Of a stretch of 22,401 bases of DNA, positions 16,401-21,952 are shown piece after piece; the first letter of the stretch is position 1, and the number at the start of each line of letters is the position of its first letter. Under the pieces are notes generated by a model. It had not been told where the DNA came from, searched no databases, and worked only from the letters and a program-made list of their open reading frames with translations. The translations under genes and the position numbers were made by a program. Location: assembly GCA_964475385.1 (NCBI GenBank), contig CAYYWV010000042.1, forward strand, positions 1 to 22,401. Reading direction: 5' to 3'. Source of the stretch: CAYYWV01 sp964475385. GTDB lineage: Bacteria; Pseudomonadota; Alphaproteobacteria; JAAXGF01.

Positions 16401-17320
16401 TGCCTACGGCCGAGATCGCGGTCGACCTTGCGGGCGCCGACGTCGAAGCGCTTCTCAAAGCCGCGGCGGACGTGGATGCGGTGAGCGGCGCGCTCGATTT
16501 CAACGCCCGGTTCGAGACCAGCGGCCGCAGCCTGTTCGAGATGGTCTCGGCGCTCGCGGGCGAAGGCCGCGTCGCGGTCCGCGACGGCGCGCTGCGGGGC
16601 TTCGACCTCGCCCGGCTCAACGCCGACCTCGGCGCGATCAACGACGAGAAAGACGCGCTTCGCCTGATCGGCAACGCGCTTTCCGGCGGCGAGACCCGCA
16701 TCGTCTCTCTCGACGGCCGCTTCACCGCCCGCGACGGCGTGCTCAAGAGCGACGATATCGCGGTCAGGCTCGACGGCGGGTCGGGCAAGGCGCAGGCGAC
16801 CGTCGATCTCCCGCGATGGCGGCTTGCGCTCGACAGCGAATTCCGGCTCGCGGACCATCCCAAGGCCCCGGCGGTCGGGATCGCGCTTTCGGGGCCGATC
16901 GACAACCCGCGCCGCGAGATCCGCGACGAAGCCCTCAGGCGCTATCTCGCGACCCGGCTCGCGAGCACCGTGCTCCGCAAGGTCGCGCCCAAGCTCGAAG
17001 GCAAAGGGGGGGCCGCGATCGCGCCTTTGATCGACGCGTTGACCGGGAAGGCTCCGGCGGCGACGGCTGCGCCTGCGCCGGCCGCAACCCCGGAGCCCAT
17101 GCCGCCGTTGCCGCCGCTGCCGGCCGAGCCCGCCGCGCCGGCCGCGCCTCAGCCGGCGGAGCCCATGCCGCCGCTGCCTCCCTTGCCGACCGAGCCCGCC
17201 GCGCCCGCGCCCCAAAAGGCGGCGCCCCAACCGGCGACGCCCCAGCCGGAGCCTGCGCCGAGCCCAGAGAAGGCGTTCGAAAGCCTGCTCAAAGGGCTTC
17301 TCCAAGGAGTCGGGAATTAA
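13490..17320 (+). CDS. AsmA-family envelope protein
   Basis: A 1276-residue protein of the AsmA/YhdP-like group: one N-terminal membrane helix (LALVIVALVVLVIGAALAAPF), then a very long periplasmic part of repeated beta-strand segments. Members are implicated in moving phospholipids between the membranes and in outer-membrane assembly. The N-terminal AsmA region includes DLNDYRGEIAARLKAATGR and LLPAPTIKVNRVRVAN. The C-terminal AsmA-type domain lies around GRSLFEMVSALAGEGRVAVRDGALRGFDLA, followed by VGIALSGPIDNPRREI. The last ~75 residues are a Pro/Ala tail with a tandem repeat. GTG 13490 is preferred over TTG 13472 because GGGAG lies 6 nt upstream and the protein then starts MKKLAL. Its TAA (17318-17320) overlaps the RHH stop on the other strand. 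Many Ala/Gly-rich linkers vary the spacing between strand blocks. Confidence 0.9.
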   Translation: MKKLALVIVALVVLVIGAALAAPFLVDLNDYRGEIAARLKAATGRDIAIDGPIELALLPAPTIKVNRVRVANVAGASTPDFLRLGALEARIALMPLFRLALRVESLALVAPTLELETLADGRVNWRFERGRLEGAAGGAPSSAAPGAETGGGPGAAVRLDRVTVRDGVVIWRDARTGRIERIAGIDLVADARSLAGPFRAEGRFVARGAPFAFKLAVGALSGAPFPVSVELGLADAGATVSFAGSLSAPRADAELRGKLDAKGGSLARMLAAFGGAGAPAALDRPFSFTGTVNGSARALAVDKIAFEIDGLQGTGAVNAVLEGAPRYDIALAFSRLDLDRLLAGRAASDGGAADRQGREAATPANAGADAASAAGGFALPAGVTASLDARANAVIYNGAVIRQAQLSAGLADGILTIQEASALLPGGSDVTVFGSFDAANGQPHFAGQVEASSDNLRAVLDWLKLPPPPVPADRLRKLSLSSKLDVTPALARISALDLRIDLSRITGGVNVALGPRFAFNAIVSLDRLNLDGYLPAGLPAAAEGAASGAEAAAPTGQETAAAGGAPAANPFAALLAFDGELKARVGQLVYRGVPIKGLAVDAGLIGGKLTLRGLAFEDFAGARGALNGKLDAKARAFDVTYGIDAADADRLARAFGIEAAKALGALKAHGRVRGSADTATLDARFLLDGLRASVSGSVSDVDRAPKVDLAVDLAGDDLPRSAKRFGLPIAMSASAARAFRIKGKIEGGAERLALRLALAAAGGKARLDGIAIQLDRAPSYDFALSLDHDDFAALAAAFSPAAAPPPSSLGALHLGARVTGDLVKARISDFDLSVGTDRVQGEGTATWAGPRPRIDAALTAGEIALDPFLAPAAARPPAGGGESGGAAGAPAEEAKGPSKRWSREPLDLDVLRTFDGRVTLDAKALSLGAYRFDEATLALAIEDGEVTIEKLAGKLFGASAAVTGRLAATEMPTAEIAVDLAGADVEALLKAAADVDAVSGALDFNARFETSGRSLFEMVSALAGEGRVAVRDGALRGFDLARLNADLGAINDEKDALRLIGNALSGGETRIVSLDGRFTARDGVLKSDDIAVRLDGGSGKAQATVDLPRWRLALDSEFRLADHPKAPAVGIALSGPIDNPRREIRDEALRRYLATRLASTVLRKVAPKLEGKGGAAIAPLIDALTGKAPAATAAPAPAATPEPMPPLPPLPAEPAAPAAPQPAEPMPPLPPLPTEPAAPAPQKAAPQPATPQPEPAPSPEKAFESLLKGLLQGVGN
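17093..17212 (+). repeat. Tandem repeat encoding the Pro-rich tail of the AsmA-family protein
   Basis: Two copies of a 66-nt (22-codon) unit start at 17093 and 17159; the second is incomplete. Each begins EPMPPLPPLP, then A or T, then EPAAPA. It is low-complexity, probably a flexible tail, and prone to copy-number change. Confidence 0.7.
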
Positions 17321-17532
17321 TCGGCCTCGCCCGACCGGGCGCGGAGCCATTCGACGGCGAAGACGCGAAGCGCGCTCGACAGGTTGCCGCTGCGCCGCCG
17401 GTCGATCTCGGTGATCAAGCGGTTGAGCGAAACCCCGCGCGCGGCGGCGGCGTCGCGCAAGACCTCCCAGAACGCGTCCTCGATCGAGACGCTGGTGCGG
17501 TGCCCGGCGACGACCACCGAATGGCGGCGCAG
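17317..17532 (-). CDS. Ribbon-helix-helix domain protein (RHH_4 type)
   Basis: A ~71-residue protein reading RRHSVVVAGHRTSVSIEDAFW and then LRDAAAARGVSLNRLITEIDRRR and NLSSALRVFAVEWL. This matches the alphaproteobacterial ribbon-helix-helix family whose members begin with a RHSV-x-x-x-GHRTS strand, a likely DNA-binding dimer. The family's first strand needs codons upstream of GTG 17517. The only initiator-like codon in the right place is CTG 17532, since no ATG, GTG or TTG lies between it and fumC. If GTG 17517 is used, the strand is shortened by five residues. The gene follows the fumC stop by about 35 bp, so it is probably co-transcribed with it. Its TAA overlaps the asmA stop from the other strand. 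Confidence 0.8.
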   Translation of the reverse strand: MRRHSVVVAGHRTSVSIEDAFWEVLRDAAAARGVSLNRLITEIDRRRSGNLSSALRVFAVEWLRARSGEAD

Positions 17533-17567
17533 CGCGCCCCCGGCCGCGCCCCGCGTCGGCCCGCGGG

Positions 17568-18971
17568 TCAGGGCGCTGGCCCCACCATCTTTTCGGGGCG
17601 CACCCATTCGTCGAACTGCTCGGGCGTGAGAAGGCCGAGCGCGACCGCCGCCTCCTTGAGCGTGGTTCCTTCGGCGAACGCCTTCTTCGCCACCTTGGCG
17701 GCGTTGTCGTAGCCGATATGGGGGTTGAGCGCGGTGACCAGCATCAGCGAGTCGTCGCGCAGCCGCTCGATCCGCTCGCGATTGGCCTCGATGCCGGCGA
17801 CGCAGTTGTCGGTGAAGCTCACGGCCGCGTCGCCGATCAAGCGGATCGCGTGCAGAAGGTTGTAGATCATGACCGGCTTGAACACGTTGAGCTCGAGATG
17901 TCCGCTCGCGCCCGCGACCGTGATCGCCGTATGCGCGCCCATCGCTTGGGCGCAGACCATGGTCATGGCTTCGCACTGGGTCGGGTTGACCTTGCCCGGC
18001 ATGATCGACGAGCCGGGCTCGTTCTCGGGCAGGCGCAGCTCGCCGAGCCCGCAGCGCGGGCCCGAGCCGAGCAAGCGGATGTCGTTGGCGATCTTCATCA
18101 GCGAGCACGCGACCACGTTGAGCGCGCCCGCCATCTCGACGATGGCGTCATGGGCGGCGAGGGCCTCGAACTTGTTGTCGGCGGTCTCGAAAGGAAGCCC
18201 GGTGAGCTTCGCCACCTCTTCGGCGAAGCGGGCGTCGAAACCCTTCTTGGTGTTGAGCCCGGTGCCCACCGCGGTGCCGCCCTGGGCGAGCCTGTAGAGC
18301 CGCGGCAGGGCGTCGCGCACGCGCGCGATCCCGAAGGCCGCCTGGGCGGCGTAGCCCGAGAACTCCTGGCCGAGGGTGAGCGGAGTCGCGTCCTGAAGGT
18401 GGGTGCGGCCGATCTTGATGATGTCGGCGAAGGCGCGGGACTTCGCCTCGAGCGCGGCATGAAGGCGTTCGAGCCCGGGGATCAGGCGGTCGTGGATCTC
18501 GCGGGCGGCGGCGATGTGCATGGCCGTCGGGAAGCTGTCGTTCGACGACTGCTGCATGTTGACGTGGTCGTTGGGGTGGACCGGCGACTTGGCCCCGAGC
18601 GGCGCGCCCAGGATCTCGTTGGCCCGGTTCGCGATCACCTCGTTGACGTTCATATTCGACTGGGTGCCCGAACCGGTCTGCCAGACCACCAGCGGGAAGT
18701 GGTCGTCGAGCTTGCCTTCGATCACCTCGTCGGCGGCCTGGATGATGGCGTCGGCGAGGCGCTTGTCGAGCCGGCCGTACTCGGCGTTCAGCATCGCCGC
18801 CACCTTCTTGACGATGCCGAGCGCGCGGATCACGGGCGGCGGCATGCGGTCTTCGCCGATACGGAAGTTCCGCAACGACCGCTGGGTCTGCGCGCCCCAG
18901 TAGCGATCGGCCGGAACCTCGATGGGGCCGAAGGAATCGGTCTCGGTGCGGAAGCTGGAGTCCTGTGCCAT
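17568..18971 (-). CDS. fumC: Class II fumarate hydratase FumC
   Basis: Fumarase C interconverts fumarate and L-malate in the TCA cycle as an iron-free homotetramer. The 467 residues match the usual length. Family motifs are GSGTQSNMNVNEVIANRA (100-117), HPNDHVNMQQSSND, KIGRTHLQDATPLTLGQEF with His191, and the fumarase/aspartase signature GSSIMPGKVNP (320-330), which carries the flexible catalytic loop. The ATG at 18971 has AGGAG at 18979-18983, 7 nt away. The RHH gene follows on the same strand. SspB lies 161 bp upstream, also on this strand. Confidence 0.97.
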   Translation of the reverse strand: MAQDSSFRTETDSFGPIEVPADRYWGAQTQRSLRNFRIGEDRMPPPVIRALGIVKKVAAMLNAEYGRLDKRLADAIIQAADEVIEGKLDDHFPLVVWQTGSGTQSNMNVNEVIANRANEILGAPLGAKSPVHPNDHVNMQQSSNDSFPTAMHIAAAREIHDRLIPGLERLHAALEAKSRAFADIIKIGRTHLQDATPLTLGQEFSGYAAQAAFGIARVRDALPRLYRLAQGGTAVGTGLNTKKGFDARFAEEVAKLTGLPFETADNKFEALAAHDAIVEMAGALNVVACSLMKIANDIRLLGSGPRCGLGELRLPENEPGSSIMPGKVNPTQCEAMTMVCAQAMGAHTAITVAGASGHLELNVFKPVMIYNLLHAIRLIGDAAVSFTDNCVAGIEANRERIERLRDDSLMLVTALNPHIGYDNAAKVAKKAFAEGTTLKEAAVALGLLTPEQFDEWVRPEKMVGPAP

Positions 18972-19132
18972 GCGCGCGCTCCTCAGCTTGGTTGCGGTGC
19001 GGCATAAATAGCACGGCCCCGATAGGGCGACTAGCGATCTCGCGCGGCCCTTCGGCGGCGGCGAAGGCCGCTTCGGCCCGCCCCGAGAGCGCGTCGGCGA
19101 GCGAAGGACGGGCGGCCGCGGCGCTGCTTCTT

Positions 19133-19639
19133 CTACTTCTTGCGGAAGGCGTCGAGGGTGACGACCTCGGCCCCGCCCGAGGGAGCGGCGTCGTCGGCCG
19201 TCTTCGCCTCGGACGGCGGCGCCGCATTGCTCGCCTCGGTATTTCGCCGAGCCTCGGCGGCGTCTTCGGTCGCGGGCGCGCCGCCGCCATCGCTGAACTG
19301 AAGGCCGAACTTGACGCTCGGGTCGGCGAAGGCGGTCACCGCGGCGAGGGGCACGACGATATGCTGACGGCGCCCGCCGAAGCTCAGGGTCACGCCGATG
19401 GCCTCGTCGTCGACCTCGAGATCCCAGTACTGGTGCTGAAGGACGATGGTGAGCTCTTCCGGGTAGCGGGCGCGGAGATCGTCGCTCAAGACGACGCCCG
19501 GGTGATTGGTCCGGAACGAAAGGTAGAAGTGATGCTCGCCGGGCAGGCCTTCCTTGGCGACCCGGCGCAGCACGCGAACGACGACCCCGCGCAGCGCTTC
19601 GTCGACGAGGCGGTCGTAACGCATCAAATCTTCGGCCAT
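19133..19639 (-). CDS. sspB: ClpXP adaptor SspB (alphaproteobacterial type)
   Basis: SspB binds ssrA-tagged proteins and delivers them to the ClpXP protease. The 168-residue product has the folded substrate-binding domain in its first ~115 residues, with HHFYLSFRTNHPGVVLS, QYWDLEV and IVVPLAAVTAFADPSVKFGL. A disordered Ala/Glu-rich linker follows. The end is VVTLDAFRKK, which fits the short C-terminal ClpX-binding motif of alphaproteobacterial SspB. ATG 19639 is preferred to TTG 19654 because TGGGAGTGG lies just upstream and MAEDLMRYD is the family's usual start. The ssrA gene for the tag lies immediately upstream on the same strand, only ~25 nt before this start codon. Confidence 0.93.
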   Translation of the reverse strand: MAEDLMRYDRLVDEALRGVVVRVLRRVAKEGLPGEHHFYLSFRTNHPGVVLSDDLRARYPEELTIVLQHQYWDLEVDDEAIGVTLSFGGRRQHIVVPLAAVTAFADPSVKFGLQFSDGGGAPATEDAAEARRNTEASNAAPPSEAKTADDAAPSGGAEVVTLDAFRKK

Positions 19640-19721
19640 TTCGGCCACTCCCAATCGTTCCAGCCGAAGTCGGAAGTGGGGGGCTTCTGTTGCCCGGCGC
19701 CCCCCGAACCGCGCTTACCTG

Positions 19722-19757
19722 TTAGGCAGCGAGAGCCAACTCATGGTTGTCATTGGC
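19722..19757 (-). other. tmRNA tag reading frame (ANDNHELALAA, stop TAA)
   Basis: Starting at the GCC resume codon, the frame reads ANDNHELALAA and ends in TAA. With the tmRNA-borne alanine, the added tag would be AANDNHELALAA. It keeps the AANDN start, to which SspB binds in characterised systems, and the hydrophobic LAA end that ClpX recognises. An A lies four bases before the resume codon, as in E. coli tmRNA. Confidence 0.9.
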
Positions 19758-19841
19758 ACTTCTAAGGTGGCCCGATAACGGCGGTACCATGCCGGGCGAA
19801 AGCCGTTCCTTTACCACGCGCGTCGATCCTGTTTCGCCCCC

Positions 19842-19883
19842 ATTGGGATGCCGCGGCCGCCGTCAACAGCGCCGCGGCGAAAC
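19842..19883 (-). other. Spacer removed between the two tmRNA pieces
   Basis: The 42 nt between the encoded CCA of the acceptor piece and the 5' GGGGG of the coding piece. In permuted tmRNAs this linker is excised from the precursor. Its extent is defined by the two acceptor-stem strands. Confidence 0.75.
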
Positions 19884-19970
19884 TGGTGGAGGCGCCGGGT
19901 ACTGCCCCCGGGTCCGCTACGTTTATTCCGAACGGCGTTTATCGCCATAGTCGGCCGAGCCGACACCTCA

Positions 19971-20000
19971 AATATAGGGCTTCCGCGAGGCGGATGAAAG
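19971..20000 (-). promoter_or_regulatory. Candidate ssrA promoter
   Basis: On the minus strand TATATT (19976-19971) is a good -10 element. A weak -35 candidate, CTTTCA (20000-19995), or TTTCAT one base on with 17-bp spacing, lies upstream. Transcription would begin near 19963, matching the expected 5' end of the acceptor piece. Confidence 0.5.
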
Positions 20001-20019
20001 ATGCGATCGTCACAGCTCT

Positions 20020-20052
20020 CCGGTTCGATATGACCGGATCTTGCGCTATAAC
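20020..20052 (+). promoter_or_regulatory. Candidate thyX promoter with inverted repeat
   Basis: TATAAC at 20047-20052 could be a -10 element; 17 bp upstream is TTCGAT (20024-20029), a poor -35. The -35 region lies within the inverted repeat CCGGT-N8-ACCGG (20020-20037), which could be an operator. The match is weak and the assignment tentative. Confidence 0.25.
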
Positions 20053-20094
20053 GGCGGCAGCGAGCGAGCGCAGCACCAAACGCCGGGGAATCCC

Positions 20095-21039
20095 ATGGCC
20101 CTTACGCCCGAACAGCAGGCCGAGATCGAGGAAAGCCGCGCGGCCACCGCGCCCACCCGGCGCAGCGTCGCCCCCGGCCTCGAAGAGATTCTCTACACCG
20201 CGATCCCGGTGCTCGACCACGGCTTTATCCGGGTCGTGGACTACATGGGCGGCGACGACGCGGTGGTCCAGGCGGCGCGCGTCTCCTATGGCCGCGGAAC
20301 CAAGAAGGTGAGCGGCGACCGCGGGCTGATCCGCTATCTCATGCGGCATCGGCACACCACGCCGTTCGAGATGTGCGAGATCAAGTACCACGTCAAGCTG
20401 CCGATCTTCGTCGCCCGCCAGTGGATTCGCCATCGCACCGCCAACGTCAACGAGTACTCGGCCCGCTACTCGATCCTCGACCGCGAGTTCTATATCCCCG
20501 CGCCCGAGCATCTCGGCGCCCAGTCGGCGCGCAACCGCCAGGGCCGCGGCGCGGTCCTCGAAGGCGATGAGGCGCGGCGCGTGCTCGATATTCTCCGCAC
20601 CGACGCCGAGCGCTGCTACGATCACTACGTCGAGATGCTCAACGAGACCGAGGCCGGCGAGACAATCGATCCCGGCCGGGCGGGGCTCGCGCGCGAGCTC
20701 GCGCGCATGGACCTCACCCTCAACTTCTACACCCAGTGGTACTGGAAAATCGATCTCCACAACCTGCTGCACTTCCTTTCGCTTCGCGCCGATCCGCACG
20801 CCCAGTACGAGATCCGCGCCTACGCGCAAGCGATGATGGAGACGGTGAAGCGCTGGGTGCCGCTGGTCTACGAGGCGTTCTGCGACTACCGGCTCGGGGC
20901 CGCAGAGCTTTCGGCGCAGGCGCTCGCGGCGGTGCGCCGGATGCTCGCGGGAGAGCCGGTGGCGCAAGAGGACAGCGGCCTTTCGGCGCGCGAGTGGCGC
21001 GAGCTCATGGCCCTTTTGGGCCGCGGCTCCGAGGGATGA
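20095..21039 (+). CDS. thyX: FAD-dependent thymidylate synthase ThyX
   Basis: ThyX makes dTMP from dUMP using methylenetetrahydrofolate, NADPH and FAD, replacing ThyA. The 314-residue product contains the ThyX signature RHRTANVNEYSARY at 112-125 (the RHR-x7-S pattern, with Ser122), preceded by LMRHRHTTPFEM. Downstream, DLTLNFYTQWYWKIDLHNLLHFLSLR is the usual FAD and dUMP region. ATG 20095 is preferred because GGGGA lies about 6 nt upstream; the frame is open 18 codons further upstream without a family match. It is divergent from ssrA and converges on the GNAT gene, with 7 bp between stops. No thyA is visible in the window. Confidence 0.96.
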   Translation: MALTPEQQAEIEESRAATAPTRRSVAPGLEEILYTAIPVLDHGFIRVVDYMGGDDAVVQAARVSYGRGTKKVSGDRGLIRYLMRHRHTTPFEMCEIKYHVKLPIFVARQWIRHRTANVNEYSARYSILDREFYIPAPEHLGAQSARNRQGRGAVLEGDEARRVLDILRTDAERCYDHYVEMLNETEAGETIDPGRAGLARELARMDLTLNFYTQWYWKIDLHNLLHFLSLRADPHAQYEIRAYAQAMMETVKRWVPLVYEAFCDYRLGAAELSAQALAAVRRMLAGEPVAQEDSGLSAREWRELMALLGRGSEG

Positions 21040-21046
21040 GCGGGGC

Positions 21047-21934
21047 TCAGATCAGGTAGCGTTCGAAGTCGGCGCAAAGCCGCGGCCCGCTTGTGAAGAC
21101 CATCTCGACGTACTCGATCCGCATGCCGGCCGCGATCGCGGCCCCGAGCGCCGGGTGCGGTCCGCAAAGCGCGATCTGCACCCGCTCCCCACGGGTCTGC
21201 GCCCAGGCGAGAAGGGCGAGCGCGCAGGCCGCGGCGTCGGCCGCATCGAGCGCGCCCGCCGGCCCTACGGTCACCGCGTCGGGGTGCCAGAAGGACTCGT
21301 CGTCCCGCATCTGAACGTAGCCGCAGCCGATCCGCGCGCCGTCGCGGACCAGCCACAAGGGCGCCGCCGCGCGCGCCGAAAGCCAGTGGTCGTGGTCGCG
21401 GTCGTCGAACAGGCCGCCGATCTCGGCGTGCATCCTGCGAAACTCCGGATCATCGGCCTGCGCCCGCACCGCCGCGATGTCGCCCGCCGTCGCGATGGCA
21501 AGCGCGCCCGCTGGGGCGGCCAGCGTATAGCGCGGCGTAAGCGGCCGCATGCCCGCCCGCGCATAAAGCGCGTGCGCCCGCGGATCGCGCGAGGCGAAGG
21601 TGCAGAAGGCGCGACCGTCGCGCGGCGCGAGCCGGTCGAGAAGCGCGCGGCCGACGCCCGCGGACTGGGCCTCGGGATGGACGAAAAGCTCGGCCAGATA
21701 AACGAAGCCCGCCCGCGGCAGCGCCGAGCCGAAGCCGATCGCGCGGCCGGCGCGCTCGGCGAGCCAGACCTCGCCGGTCTCGATCTCGTGGCGAAAGCAG
21801 GAAGGGGCCGGCCGGCGTACAGGCGCGGCGCCGCTCTCGGCGAGCTCGGCGGCGAGCCAGACTTCGCGGATCGCGTCGAGATCGCGCGCGTCCGCGCGCC
21901 TAAGCGCGAATCGCGCGTCGGCGTCCCCGCCCAT
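21047..21934 (-). CDS. GNAT-family N-acetyltransferase
   Basis: A 295-residue protein with a clear N-terminal GNAT domain: LRRADARDLDAIREVW, then VYLAELFVHPEAQSAGVGRALLDRL (about 78-102), whose Gln/Gly-x-Gly motif binds acetyl-CoA, and HALYARAGM. The C-terminal half (about 145-295) looks like a second, degenerate GNAT-like region without a clear acetyl-CoA motif. The acceptor substrate is unknown. The ATG at 21934 lies 18 bp after the stop of the upstream Mrp gene on the same strand, so the two are likely one transcript. Confidence 0.87.
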   Translation of the reverse strand: MGGDADARFALRRADARDLDAIREVWLAAELAESGAAPVRRPAPSCFRHEIETGEVWLAERAGRAIGFGSALPRAGFVYLAELFVHPEAQSAGVGRALLDRLAPRDGRAFCTFASRDPRAHALYARAGMRPLTPRYTLAAPAGALAIATAGDIAAVRAQADDPEFRRMHAEIGGLFDDRDHDHWLSARAAAPLWLVRDGARIGCGYVQMRDDESFWHPDAVTVGPAGALDAADAAACALALLAWAQTRGERVQIALCGPHPALGAAIAAGMRIEYVEMVFTSGPRLCADFERYLI

Positions 21935-21952
21935 GCGGCGGTCCGCCCCCGC

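Larger units (their letters stand above)
19665..19963 (-). ncRNA. ssrA: tmRNA, two-piece circularly permuted (alphaproteobacterial type)
   Basis: tmRNA rescues stalled ribosomes and adds a degradation tag. The gene is permuted: the acceptor piece comes first (from about 19963 to CCA at 19886-19884), then a 42-nt spacer (19883-19842), then the coding piece from 19841. The acceptor stem forms between pieces: GGGGGCG (19841-19835) with CGCCTCC (19894-19888), seven pairs including one G-U, discriminator A and an encoded CCA. The T-arm is CCGGG-GGCAGTA-CCCGG (19911-19895). AGGATCGACG follows the 5' strand, as in the D-region of known tmRNAs. Helix H2 also joins the pieces: GAACGGC (19808-19802) with GCCGTTC (19936-19930). 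The tag frame is followed by a GGGGGGC/GCCCCCC stem (19705-19699 with 19684-19678). Both outer ends are estimates. Confidence 0.92.

Noticed and set aside
13385..17350. A 1321-codon open frame antisense to the AsmA-family gene
   Set aside because: It mirrors the real gene in GC-rich DNA, is built of Arg, Gly, Glu and Asp without any domain, and covers the same span. Shadow frame.
19005..19010. TATTTA (minus strand) as a fumC -10 element
   Set aside because: No acceptable -35 sequence lies at 16-18 bp, so it was not listed as a promoter.
19060..19132. A hairpin (CGAAG/CTTCG in GCGAAGGCCGCTTCGG) after sspB as a terminator
   Set aside because: The stem is short and there is no U-run, so a factor-independent terminator is not supported.
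19747..20311. Two plus-strand open frames (19747-19950 and 19886-20311)
   Set aside because: They overlap the tmRNA gene and the 5' end of thyX, and their translations show no family resemblance.
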